A stretch of DNA of 64,000 nt. Source: Rhizobium leucaenae USDA 9039. GTDB taxonomy: Bacteria; Pseudomonadota; Alphaproteobacteria; Rhizobiales; Rhizobiaceae. Under the pieces are notes generated by a model that was given only the letters and a program-made list of their open reading frames with translations, was not told the DNA's origin and did no database searches. Location: the NCBI RefSeq assembly GCF_000426285.1, contig NZ_AUFB01000013.1:1-64000 (forward strand), in the 5' to 3' direction. Positions within the stretch are counted from its first letter, which is position 1; every line of letters starts with the position of its first letter. Made by a program: the position numbers and the translations under genes. Positions 26,822 to 35,656 of this stretch are shown one piece after another.

Positions 26822-27151
26822 TTGAAATTTCTGCTCGATACATATGTCCTGAAGGAGATCGGTCGAGCCGAACTGCACGAGAATGTGGCAGCCCTCGATA
26901 CGATTGACGATTCCGATCTCGCGACAAGCGTGAGCTCAGTTCGAGAGACTGCGAAAGGCATCAAAAAAATTGTAGGACCGACGCTGTCGCGAACGTGTCC
27001 GCCAACGCTTCCGACGCCATCTTCGCCGCCTATGAAGGTCGGTATCCTTCCTGTCGATGACAATATCGCCCGTCTTGAGCCATTCTTTCACTCATTCACC
27101 GAGCTTCACCGCACTGCGCTCATTTTAGGACTCAACCACCACCAAACGTAG
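26822..27151 (+). pseudogene. VapC-type PIN-domain toxin, frameshifted remnant
   Basis: The N-terminus MKFLLDTYVLKEIGR and the segment LATSVSSVRETAKGI match VapC/PIN proteins, including the first catalytic aspartate. The middle continues in another frame, where nucleotides around 26995-27050 encode SDAIFAAYEGR, and the original frame then resumes with ILPVDDNIARL before drifting out. At least two frameshifts are therefore present and the C-terminal half is lost. The preceding short ORF ending at 26819 may be an antitoxin remnant. Non-functional. Confidence 0.65.
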
Positions 27152-27170
27152 TCTTTGATTCTCTGCACGA

Positions 27171-29615
27171 TTAGAGCGCTAAGACAGCGCCCTTTTGCGT
27201 GACAGTTCCACTCAAACGGATGTCGGTGGCCGAGAACCCAGCCATAACTGCAAATTCCCCCGTCTCTATCCGCCAGCACCGCTCGGTCGTGTCGAAGAAG
27301 GCAAATGTTCGGGCGTCAAGAATGAAACTGAGCCTTCGTTTCTCACCGGGTTCCAGGGCGATTTTCGAGAAGGCTTTCAGTTCTTTGACCGGTCTGGGTA
27401 CAGATGCTTCAACATCGCCGACATAGATTTGCACCACTGCCGAACCTGGCCGCTCGCTGACGTTGGTCAATCCCAGTGTCGCTGTCACCGCGCCGGCAGC
27501 ATCCGGCAGCCCTACCGTCAGCTCTGACATCGCAAAGCTTGAATAACCAAGACCATGACCGAAGGGGAACAGTGGCTTAATGTCCTGGCGATCGTAGTGC
27601 CGATATCCAACGAACACACCTTCGTCATATCGCACATGGCCATTCTTGCCTGGATAGACCGCGTCATCCTCGGTATGTGTGGGATTGTCAGCCCAGCGCA
27701 CGGGGAAGGTCTGTGCCAGTCGGCCCGAAGGCTCGGCCTTGCCGAGGAGGACATCGGCGATCGCGTTGCCAGCTTCCTGGCCGGGATACCAGCATTGCAG
27801 TACTGCACGAGCACTGGAAAGCCAGGGCATTTCCACCGGTCCACCAGTTTGCAGGACGACAATCGTGTTCGGATTGGCCGCAATTACCGCCTCAACAAGC
27901 TGGTCCTGCAGACCGGGAAGCGCAATGCCGCGGAGATCGGAGCCCTCGGTATCCCAGTCGCCCGTTCTGCCCACGAAGACTACCGCATGATCAGCCTTCG
28001 CGGCGACGGCTGCTGCCTCGGCAATCTCCGCTTCGGCCGAAAACCTGCCTATTCCTACCCGAATTGCGGCGATATAGAGGTTGACGTGATCGTGCCGGGC
28101 GTACTCGGCGACGACCTCGTATTTACGGCCGGCTTCGAGCGTGATTTCACCCACGACCTCCTCGCAGCCTTCTTCAAAGAATGTGGTACCACGTGTCCAG
28201 GAAGCCCAGGCGTCCACCACAAGCCTGCCGTCCACATAGACACGGCCAAGCCCCGCCGAGGTCAGGCCGACGCGATAGCCGCCGGCTTCTGAGGCTGTGA
28301 AGACGGTGCGCATTCGGGCGGAAAAGCGATGCGGATCGACGGTGCCCCCGGCCACGGGGGGCAACCATACACCGAGGCTCGACGGTTCCTCGATAACATT
28401 CACGGGCTCGCCAGCAAGCTCCCTCCCTTGGAAAAATTCGAAGGTTGTCGGGTTTTCGATCAGCGGCTGAAACCGATAGTTGCTGCAACCTTGAGCGTAG
28501 AACACGTTCTCCTCACCCAGGGCGTCCGCCAGCCCCTGCCACGGACTGACGACATAGTGGGGGTTCAACTGCGCCGAGCCGCCTCCCATAATCTGCGCGA
28601 TCTTGGCATTGGGTCCAATGATGGCGACCGTACCTTGCTGAGCCAATGGCAGGATGCCGTCATTCTGTAGCAGAACTGCGCTTTCCGCTCCCGCGCGCCT
28701 GATGAGTGCCCTATGTTCCGGCCGATTAGTGGCGTACTCCTTAAACTCGCGATGATCGTTGATTGCGCCGGTGCGTTCCATCAGGGTCAGGATATTGTGC
28801 ACACAGGCGCGGACGGTCTCGACACTTACCTCGCCCGCGTCGATCGCCGCCAGAAGCTTGGAGCCGCGGTCGCGGGTCGGGCCCGGCATCTCCAAATCCA
28901 GCCCAGCATTCACGGTGGGTGCGGTCGAACGCGAGCCGAACCAGTCCGACATCACCACGCCGTTAAAACCCCAGCCACCGCGCAGTACCTCGTTCAACAG
29001 CCAATGGCTTTCCGCCGTGTAAGTACCGTTTAGTTTGTTATATGAAGACATCACGGCCCAGACCTTTGCCCGCTTCACCGCCGCCTCAAAGGGTATTAGG
29101 TAGACTTCGCGCAGAGTGCGTTCATCGATATCTGAAGAGATGGTTGTACGTTCGATCTCGGACTCGTTGCCAGCGAAATGTTTTATCGTGGCACCCACTT
29201 TCTTGGACTGCAGACCTTCGATATAGCCGACGGCAAGTTCCGCCGTCAGTATCGGATCCTCAGAGAAACACTCAAAGTTTCGGCCGTTTGTGACGCTGCG
29301 CTGGATGTTAACGGTCGGCGCCAGCGAGACATGGGCCCCTTTGGAAAGAACCTCGTCACCTAGCGCACTGCCGATTTCCCTGGCTAGGTCCGGGTTCCAA
29401 CTCGCTCCGATGGCAATGCCTACCGGGAAAGCCGCTGCAGTCACACCCCCGACAAAAGACCCCGCCCCGCGGGCGCCGTTGGGGCCGTCCGTCAAGCGCA
29501 ATCTCCCTACCCCTAGGCGGTCGATGGGCGGTAAAGACCAGAACGTATCGCCGGAAAGTAGCGAGACCTGCTCGGCCAAGGTCATATTATCGAGCAATGC
29601 TCTCGTATCAGTCAT
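27171..29615 (-). CDS. GH3 beta-glucosidase with PA14 domain, coniferin-type
   Basis: Start ATG 29615 (MTDTRALLDNMTLAEQVSLL) gives 814 residues, close to the 818 remembered for Agrobacterium coniferin beta-glucosidase Cbg1; an in-frame extension to 29807 is possible. GVVMSDWFG carries the nucleophile aspartate of GH3. TDGPNGARG, NGRNFECFSEDP and IKHFAGNESE are also conserved. A PA14 insertion follows around residues 390-530 and a fibronectin-like domain at the end. It hydrolyses beta-glucosides and may release plant aglycones. No signal peptide is seen, so it is probably cytoplasmic. Confidence 0.88.
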   Translation of the reverse strand: MTDTRALLDNMTLAEQVSLLSGDTFWSLPPIDRLGVGRLRLTDGPNGARGAGSFVGGVTAAAFPVGIAIGASWNPDLAREIGSALGDEVLSKGAHVSLAPTVNIQRSVTNGRNFECFSEDPILTAELAVGYIEGLQSKKVGATIKHFAGNESEIERTTISSDIDERTLREVYLIPFEAAVKRAKVWAVMSSYNKLNGTYTAESHWLLNEVLRGGWGFNGVVMSDWFGSRSTAPTVNAGLDLEMPGPTRDRGSKLLAAIDAGEVSVETVRACVHNILTLMERTGAINDHREFKEYATNRPEHRALIRRAGAESAVLLQNDGILPLAQQGTVAIIGPNAKIAQIMGGGSAQLNPHYVVSPWQGLADALGEENVFYAQGCSNYRFQPLIENPTTFEFFQGRELAGEPVNVIEEPSSLGVWLPPVAGGTVDPHRFSARMRTVFTASEAGGYRVGLTSAGLGRVYVDGRLVVDAWASWTRGTTFFEEGCEEVVGEITLEAGRKYEVVAEYARHDHVNLYIAAIRVGIGRFSAEAEIAEAAAVAAKADHAVVFVGRTGDWDTEGSDLRGIALPGLQDQLVEAVIAANPNTIVVLQTGGPVEMPWLSSARAVLQCWYPGQEAGNAIADVLLGKAEPSGRLAQTFPVRWADNPTHTEDDAVYPGKNGHVRYDEGVFVGYRHYDRQDIKPLFPFGHGLGYSSFAMSELTVGLPDAAGAVTATLGLTNVSERPGSAVVQIYVGDVEASVPRPVKELKAFSKIALEPGEKRRLSFILDARTFAFFDTTERCWRIETGEFAVMAGFSATDIRLSGTVTQKGAVLAL

Positions 29616-30075
29616 CTTCTCTGCTTCCTCAATCTCAACACTTACCGTTCCCAGATCGGGCATCTCGATATGCATATTGGGAAAGCTGGTGAGGTCGGCG
29701 TCATCCGTGGAGCCGTCCATCCATGAGAAGGACCCGTTTGTTCCCCAAGGCGCCGTCACCACGACGACGACATGTTCGCAGTCTTCACATGGCCGAGATG
29801 CCGTCACCGCTTTCCACTGAAAACAAGGACATCGCGGTTTGATCGATGTAAGCGGTGAAAGTTGTGCCGGCTGCGGCAGCGCCGGTTCTGGAGTTATTCC
29901 TGCGCAAGTTCGCGAGACAATTTGATAAACCTAAACATGCTTTATCAGACAATCTGTTGACAGACAATCCTCAGTCGCGCAGCCTCGTGTCGTCATTGAT
30001 GATTCGATGCTTCCATCGGAGGCGGATCCCGATTGATGAAGCTTCTTCACCGCCTATGGACAAGGATGGACCACA
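29616..30075. other. Divergent region between beta-glucosidase and chemoreceptor
   Basis: 460 bases (268 if the longer beta-glucosidase start is used). It holds the two operator-like half-sites at 29939-29970 described separately. The 192 bases nearest the beta-glucosidase are open in frame with it, but the composition does not decide whether they are translated. Confidence 0.45.
29939..29970. promoter_or_regulatory. GntR-type operator pair upstream of chemoreceptor
   Basis: CAGACAATC occurs twice, at 29946-29954 and 29961-29969, the second overlapping a TTGACA (29957-29962) on the plus strand. Both match half of the 17-bp palindrome (AGATTGTC-N-GACAATCT) found at the other promoters of this region. 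They sit about 105-130 bases upstream of the chemoreceptor start and between it and the divergent beta-glucosidase, so either or both genes could be controlled. Confidence 0.6.
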
Positions 30076-32592
30076 ATGGACAGGCTGTTGTCCCGTTTCC
30101 GGCTACAGACAAAAGTAATCATTTTCGTACTGCCTTTCATAATCAGTATTTGCGCGGTGGGGTTTTTGGGGCACTACGCCGCGGGTCTCCTACAAAGCCG
30201 CCTGGAAACCTCAAGCCAGGTGATGCAGGTGCTCTCGGGTTTCCGTGACGTCTCCGCCTCGATGAGAGAGTTTCTCGACGAGGCGTCGGAAGAAAGGCGC
30301 GATCGCGTGAAGGCTGACCTGCTCGCGCAGCAATCGCATCTGCAGGCTTTGGTGACGAATGCCGGAGCTACGGCGGAAAGCGAAGGCCTCCAGTCGGCAA
30401 ACGCGATTATGCTGGACGTGGTGAACAATTTTGGTTCTCTCTGGAGCATCCATGAAAGCGAAGAGAAACTGATAAGCTCGATCGCCAATCATTCTGAATC
30501 GCTGGTTTGGTCGCAGAATGAAATGCTCAGGCTAGCAGACGAGTTAAGGAAGTCCGGCGAGCAGTCCGAGGGCGCCGCCAAATCGATGTTGCGCGATGCC
30601 GACAGGGTGACAGGCTATGCAACCTTCTTCCTTGATCTTGCCGCGGGCTACCAATCCGCCGGAACGACCGAGCTGAAACTCAAATATTTGGGCGGCAAAG
30701 TGGGCGAGTTGCGTCGGAGCGCCCGAAATCTGCGGGCTTCCTTGCCATCGGACGCCACAAAACTGTCGAGCTCGGTCGATGGCGCGGTGAAAAGCGTAAC
30801 ACAACTTCTGTCGCAGGGCGCTTCATCGGACAACACCGTAGGCCTCGACACCGCAATGTCCGCGTTCAAGGAAATCTCCGTCGCGATTAACGCGGTAGCG
30901 AACCAGCAAACAAAGAAAGCAATCGTCGAGTTCGCAGGTCTCGACCAACATTTGGCGAAGATCAGCAGCGCCTTGGACGGCAGCCGAAGACTTTCAGACT
31001 CCAGCTATCTCATCAGGATAAACCTTGCGCGCTTCATAGCCGACCCTACCGAACAAAACCGTGCGCAGCTCGTCCAGAACTTTGACAGAACGAAGAAGGA
31101 GATATTGGACATCTGGAGTGCCGCTTCCGACCTCGACCTTTTCAAGGCAGTCCAGAATACGGTGCCGCCGGCGGTAGAGGGTATGACGCAGGACAGTGCG
31201 AAGCTCGTCGAGATCTCGGAAGTGAGGCGTGCGCAATATAGGCAAACGACAGACCAGTTGAACACCATATGGGGCCACCTCACGACGTTTGCCGACGCCC
31301 AGCGCGCAAGAGCCATTGAAGAGACGGCTTACGCGAATGGCATTGGCCTCATCACGACATTTGCCGGCGTCCTCGTCGCACTTCTCGCTGGCTTCGGGAT
31401 GATTGCGACTTTCAAAAAACCTGTTGTCCAGTTGACCGACGACATGCGGCGTTTGGCGGAAGGGGACCTTGACATTGAGATCGGCGGTTCTGAGCGCGCT
31501 GATGAGCTCGGAGAAATGGCCCGGGCGCTCTGTGTCTTCAGGGAGAATGCCGCGAGGAAGATCGAGATCGAGAACGACGCGGATCGTCAACGATCGGCTT
31601 CCGAAGCTGAACGTCGGCACAACGAGGCGGAGAAAGCCGAGATCGACAAACAGATCGGCGACGCCGTCGACAGTCTTGCCGCTGGGCTGGAGAGGTTATC
31701 CAACGGTGATGTTTCGAGCACGATCGATCAACCGTTCTCCGGGCGGCTGGAACAATTGCGACGGGACTTCAACAATTCGTTGCTGCGTTTGCAGGCGACG
31801 ATGTCGGAACTTCGCGGCAACATCGTGCTCATTCGGCAAAATGCAGACAACCTCAGCAGTGGCGCCGATGATCTCTCCCGCCGCAGCGAGCGTCAAGCCG
31901 CGTCGTTGGAGGAGACCGCGGCCGCTGTTCATCAACTCACCGCGACGGTGCGTTCCTCGACAGAGCAGGCACAAGCCGCAGCCCAGCTGGTAAAAGAAAC
32001 CAAGCAGGCCGCGGATGCGTCTGCTTCAGTGGTCACGAACGCGGTTGACGCTATGGGACGAATAGAAGCGGCTTCCGGGCGCATTTCGCAAATCATCGGC
32101 GTCATCGACGAGATTGCCTTCCAGACCAATCTCCTGGCACTCAATGCCGGTGTCGAGGCCGCGAGAGCTGGAGAAGCGGGGCAGGGCTTCGCTGTCGTGG
32201 CCCAGGAAGTCAGGGAACTTGCCCAGCGGTCGGCTCTAGCCGCCCAGGAAATCAAGGAACTCATAGCAAGATCAAGCGAGGAAGTCGCCTCGGGATCGCG
32301 ATTGGTGAACGAGGCGGGCAAGGTGCTGATTGCGATATCGTCGAATGTTGCCGGAATTTCCGAAAGGGTTGAGCTTATCGCTGCGGCGAGCAGGGACCAG
32401 GCGGCTTCGCTTATCGAAGTGAACCAGGCCGTTGGCGAGATCGATGACAGCACCCAGCGAAACGCTGCCATCGCCGAGCAAGCCCACGCCGCCACCCAGG
32501 AACTCACAAAAGAGACCCAGCGGCTGATGCAGCAGATCGAACAGTTCAACATCGGCAGGCCAAGGGGTCACGTGCTTTCGATCGTTTCCTGA
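30076..32592 (+). CDS. Methyl-accepting chemotaxis protein (838 aa)
   Basis: A membrane helix spans about residues 14-39, followed by a large periplasmic or external sensor region to about 420. A second helix lies near 421-447, then HAMP (about 448-500), then a signalling domain with the highly conserved hairpin tip IDEIAFQTNLLALNAGVEAA. There is no C-terminal CheR-tether pentapeptide. It senses an unknown ligand and controls CheA. It stands alone in the operator-bearing region just before the MBL operon, so it is likely the chemoreceptor for the compound degraded by the regulon. Confidence 0.92.
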   Translation: MDRLLSRFRLQTKVIIFVLPFIISICAVGFLGHYAAGLLQSRLETSSQVMQVLSGFRDVSASMREFLDEASEERRDRVKADLLAQQSHLQALVTNAGATAESEGLQSANAIMLDVVNNFGSLWSIHESEEKLISSIANHSESLVWSQNEMLRLADELRKSGEQSEGAAKSMLRDADRVTGYATFFLDLAAGYQSAGTTELKLKYLGGKVGELRRSARNLRASLPSDATKLSSSVDGAVKSVTQLLSQGASSDNTVGLDTAMSAFKEISVAINAVANQQTKKAIVEFAGLDQHLAKISSALDGSRRLSDSSYLIRINLARFIADPTEQNRAQLVQNFDRTKKEILDIWSAASDLDLFKAVQNTVPPAVEGMTQDSAKLVEISEVRRAQYRQTTDQLNTIWGHLTTFADAQRARAIEETAYANGIGLITTFAGVLVALLAGFGMIATFKKPVVQLTDDMRRLAEGDLDIEIGGSERADELGEMARALCVFRENAARKIEIENDADRQRSASEAERRHNEAEKAEIDKQIGDAVDSLAAGLERLSNGDVSSTIDQPFSGRLEQLRRDFNNSLLRLQATMSELRGNIVLIRQNADNLSSGADDLSRRSERQAASLEETAAAVHQLTATVRSSTEQAQAAAQLVKETKQAADASASVVTNAVDAMGRIEAASGRISQIIGVIDEIAFQTNLLALNAGVEAARAGEAGQGFAVVAQEVRELAQRSALAAQEIKELIARSSEEVASGSRLVNEAGKVLIAISSNVAGISERVELIAAASRDQAASLIEVNQAVGEIDDSTQRNAAIAEQAHAATQELTKETQRLMQQIEQFNIGRPRGHVLSIVS

Positions 32593-32618
32593 CTTCGTAG
32601 ACAATCACCACTATTGTG

Positions 32619-32645
32619 TTGACAGATTTTCATACAATCTGTCAA
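32619..32645 (+). promoter_or_regulatory. GntR-type operator/promoter of MBL-ADH-lactonase operon
   Basis: TTGACAGATT (32619-32628) and AATCTGTCAA (32636-32645) are perfect 10-bp inverted arms around 7 nt. The inner 17-mer at 32624-32640 differs from the consensus at two positions. The left arm includes a TTGACA -35 box, with a poor -10 TCAAAT 17 bases further. Confidence 0.75.
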
Positions 32646-32676
32646 ATGGTGCAGCCAATCTGGGAGGATAAGCGGC

Positions 32677-33570
32677 GTGCTCAATGACCAAGCGCATCAG
32701 ACTAAGTTGCCCTATTTCTATCCGTTCAAGTTCGGAAGCGGCGAAATAACGGTACTTTCGGACGGACCGTTGGAATTGGGCGACCCACGGGAGAATTTCC
32801 TCGGGGTCGACGCAGCCACGGTGACGGAAATGCTCGACAGGAACTTCCTGTCCAGTTCGTCGGTGACCCTCGAGCAGAACATCCCGCTGGTCAAAATCAA
32901 CGGAAAGACCATCCTGTTCGACACCGGGATGGGGACGTCGAAGATTTTCGGGCCGACGACCGGTCGCCTGCTGAAGAGCATGCAGGAGGCAGGGATCGAC
33001 ACTTTGGAAGTCGATGCCGTGGTGTTGTCCCACGCACACATCGACCACACCGGCGGACTTTGCGATCAGGACGGCAAGCTTAATTTTCCCAACGCGGAGA
33101 TCTTCATAAGCGAAAGCGACTTCGATGACTGGACCGACGGAGGCAAGCTTGATGACGGTTTCAAGGCCCAGGTGGAAAATGCCCGGAGGAACCTTCTTCC
33201 ACACCGTGATCGGATAACGCATTTCGTGGACGGTCAGGAGTTTCTGCCGGGCGTGCAGGCAGTGCACGCTCCAGGCCACACCTTGGGCCACTTCTGCTTC
33301 CTCATGCAGTCGGGCAACGATCGGCTCTGCTTCCTCGGCGATCTGACCCATCATCATATCCTGCTGATGGAACGCCCGTGGATGGAGTTCAAGTACGACA
33401 CCGATCCCAAGCTCTCGGCGCGGTCGCGCACACGGGTGCTGGATATGCTCGCGACAGACCGCATACCAGTGATGTCCTATCACTTTGCGTGGCCCGGGCT
33501 CGGCAATGTCGCCCGGGAGGGGGAAGGCTTCCGCTACGTACCCGCCGCCATGCAGATGCTCTCGAGATAG
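32677..33570 (+). CDS. Cytoplasmic metallo-beta-lactamase-fold hydrolase
   Basis: 297 residues from a GTG start with GGGAGGA 9 bases upstream. SHAHIDHTGG, APGHTLGHF and LGDLTHHH provide the zinc ligands. The sequence is clearly paralogous to the Tat-exported enzyme at 25135 (over half identical by eye, sharing FGPTTGRL, DTDPKLSA and MSYHF), but has no signal peptide. It opens the operator-controlled operon with an alcohol dehydrogenase and a lactonase-like protein. Probable role: hydrolysis of a lactone or ester intermediate. Confidence 0.85.
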   Translation: MLNDQAHQTKLPYFYPFKFGSGEITVLSDGPLELGDPRENFLGVDAATVTEMLDRNFLSSSSVTLEQNIPLVKINGKTILFDTGMGTSKIFGPTTGRLLKSMQEAGIDTLEVDAVVLSHAHIDHTGGLCDQDGKLNFPNAEIFISESDFDDWTDGGKLDDGFKAQVENARRNLLPHRDRITHFVDGQEFLPGVQAVHAPGHTLGHFCFLMQSGNDRLCFLGDLTHHHILLMERPWMEFKYDTDPKLSARSRTRVLDMLATDRIPVMSYHFAWPGLGNVAREGEGFRYVPAAMQMLSR

Positions 33571-33582
33571 GAATACGCGACA

Positions 33583-34707
33583 ATGCAGATGAAATCAGTC
33601 ATTCTCCGAGAGTCAGGGCTTCCCAAGCCGTATGCAAGTTCGCGGCCTCTCAGTGTCGAGACCGTCGACCTGGCGCCTCCGGGCAATCTTGAGGTCCTGG
33701 TCAAAATCAAGGCCGCTGGTGTGTGCCACTCCGACCTGTCGGCGATAAATGGCGACCGCCCCCGTCCATTGCCTGTCGCGTTGGGGCATGAAGCGTCCGG
33801 CATTGTCGAAGAAATCGGACCCGGTGTGGATACAGTGAAGGTTGGCGATCACGTCGTGATGTCGTTCCTGCCCATCTGCGGACACTGCGATTACTGCGCG
33901 GGAGGACGCGCAAGCCTCTGTGAGCCGGGCTATCGCGCAAACGCCGCCGGGACATTGTTGAACGGTAGCAAGCATATCCGTCTTCGGGGCTACGATATCA
34001 ACCATCACAGCGGCGTATCGGCGTTTTCGGAATACGCGGTCGTGTCGGCGCACTCGGTCGTCAAGATCACCAAAGACGTGGACGTCACCATGGCGGCCTT
34101 GTTCGGATGCGCCGTGATGACAGGCGTCGGTGCCGTCGTAAATACATGTGGCGTGAAGCCGGGGCAGTCGGTCGCCGTCATCGGCCTGGGAGGCGTGGGG
34201 TTGTCGGCCGTCCTCGGAGCGGTGGCTAGCGGGGCAAGCGAGATCGTCGCCATCGATTTGATGCCGGAGAAGCTTGAGTTGGCTAAGGCGCTGGGCGCGA
34301 CGCGTACCTTCCTGGCAACCACGCCGGATGTCATCGGCGAGGTCAAGGAAGCGACCCGCGGGGGAGTGGACTACGCCATCGAGATGGCAGGGTCGAGCAA
34401 AGCGTTCGAAACCGCGTATGGCATTACGCGGCGCGGCGGCACGACGGCCACAGCGGGTCTGGCGAACGTGAACACCAAATTCGAGATCTCGCCGCTTCCT
34501 CTTGTCGGGGAAGAACGCGTCATCAAAGGCAGCTACATGGGGTCCTGCGTACCTTCGCGCGATGTTCCCCGCTATATCGACCTGTTCCTCAAGGGTAGGT
34601 TGCCCGTGGAGAGACTGTTGTCCAGCACTGGCCCGCTTGAGGAAATCAACGAGGCCTTCGACCGGTTAGACCGTGGCGAGGTGATCCGGCATCTGCTGGT
34701 TCCTTAA
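33583..34707 (+). CDS. Zinc-dependent alcohol dehydrogenase (MDR family)
   Basis: 374 residues, 12 bases after the MBL gene. The catalytic zinc site is shown by GVCHSD and GHEASGIVEEIG, and the structural zinc by CGHCDYCAGGRASLC. The nucleotide-binding loop GLGGVGLSAVLGA is present. It is a class-III-like/aryl or alkyl alcohol dehydrogenase. It would oxidise an alcohol released by the neighbouring hydrolases, or reduce an aldehyde. Position between two MBL hydrolases echoes the lactonase-dehydrogenase arrangement of gamma-butyrolactone catabolism (blc genes). Confidence 0.9.
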   Translation: MQMKSVILRESGLPKPYASSRPLSVETVDLAPPGNLEVLVKIKAAGVCHSDLSAINGDRPRPLPVALGHEASGIVEEIGPGVDTVKVGDHVVMSFLPICGHCDYCAGGRASLCEPGYRANAAGTLLNGSKHIRLRGYDINHHSGVSAFSEYAVVSAHSVVKITKDVDVTMAALFGCAVMTGVGAVVNTCGVKPGQSVAVIGLGGVGLSAVLGAVASGASEIVAIDLMPEKLELAKALGATRTFLATTPDVIGEVKEATRGGVDYAIEMAGSSKAFETAYGITRRGGTTATAGLANVNTKFEISPLPLVGEERVIKGSYMGSCVPSRDVPRYIDLFLKGRLPVERLLSSTGPLEEINEAFDRLDRGEVIRHLLVP

Positions 34708-34728
34708 GCCTGCGGAAGGAGCGAGAAT

Positions 34729-35505
34729 TTGACCGACTGGAAAGTCCTGGCGATACATTACGGCACTGCGGTTCGGCCCGTTGGCGAACTCGGCCTGGAA
34801 GCAGGAGATCCCCACGACGCCCCGGGCAGGATCGAGTATTTCGTTTGGTTGATCCGCCATGGTGAACGTCTGATCCTGGTTGACACCGGGTTTAGCCCGC
34901 AGGAGGCTGAAAGGCGCGGGAGGACCATGTTGATCCATCCGGTCGAGGCGCTTCGCCAGCTCGGGATTTCCGCATCGTCCATTACCGACGTCGTCATCAC
35001 GCATCTTCACTATGATCACGCGGGAAACCTTGCGGACTTCCCCGAAGCCCTGTTCCACTTGCAGGATCGGGAGATGGCCTACGGTACAGGACGATGCATG
35101 TGCCATGATCGTCTTCGGCGTCCCTTTGCGGTGGACGCCGTAGTCGATGCAGTCCGCCTGACGTTTTCCGGCAGGGTGTGCTTCCACGACGGGAACGGCG
35201 AGATTATGGAGGGGCTCACTATCCATCTCGTCGGCGGTCATTCTAGGGGCCTTCAGGTCGTGAGGCTGGACGATGGCAATGACGTCGTCGTTATCGCATC
35301 GGACGCACTCCATTTTCAACGCTATCTAGAGCATGACGACGTCTTTCCGCTTTTCGCCGATTACGCCGACGTACTGGAGGGATACCGAACTCTCCGTGAG
35401 CTTTCAGGACCGTCCGGAGTACTCGTTCCAGGCCACGATCCCGCAGTCCTGACGAGTTTCCCATCGCTGTCACCGGATCTCGCATTTGCAAAGGTTCTAC
35501 GGTAA
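34729..35505 (+). CDS. N-acyl homoserine lactonase-like MBL hydrolase (AttM/BlcC-related)
   Basis: Start TTG 34729, with GGAAGGA 10 bases upstream; 258 residues. THLHYDHAGN is the HxHxDH signature. VGGHSRGLQ and ASDALHF supply further ligands, and a final histidine lies in VPGHDPAV. This set fits the AiiA/AttM lactonase branch rather than the methyl-parathion-hydrolase-like pair in the same region. AttM/BlcC also hydrolyses gamma-butyrolactone. Last gene of the operon before gntR. Quorum-quenching activity is possible, but the context favours catabolism. Confidence 0.82.
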   Translation: MTDWKVLAIHYGTAVRPVGELGLEAGDPHDAPGRIEYFVWLIRHGERLILVDTGFSPQEAERRGRTMLIHPVEALRQLGISASSITDVVITHLHYDHAGNLADFPEALFHLQDREMAYGTGRCMCHDRLRRPFAVDAVVDAVRLTFSGRVCFHDGNGEIMEGLTIHLVGGHSRGLQVVRLDDGNDVVVIASDALHFQRYLEHDDVFPLFADYADVLEGYRTLRELSGPSGVLVPGHDPAVLTSFPSLSPDLAFAKVLR

Positions 35506-35562
35506 TGGGGACGCATGGAATGTCCGGTAAGAGGCCAGGCGTGGGTGTTCTTCGTTTTCGTC

Positions 35563-35579
35563 AGACAATCGGGTTGTCT
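35563..35579. promoter_or_regulatory. Operator-like inverted repeat upstream of gntR
   Basis: AGACAA-TCGGG-TTGTCT is a perfect inverted repeat with arms facing opposite to those at the other sites. It lies about 80 bases upstream of the regulator. It suggests autoregulation with a variant site. Confidence 0.5.
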
Positions 35580-35656
35580 CATCGGGATAACCCACCATAT
35601 AGTACCATGACTTGCGCGGCCGGTTCCGGCCTTGGTAAAACGGACTTTTGGATCCT

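Noticed and set aside
32599..32617. Additional operator half-site AGACAATC upstream of the MBL operon
   Set aside because: Only a partial match and not aligned with a -35 box; retained only the perfect site at 32619-32645.
34729..35505. Quorum-quenching enzyme as main role of the AttM-like gene
   Set aside because: Possible from the family, but it is third gene in a catabolic operon without luxR/luxI neighbours, so a catabolic lactonase role is preferred.
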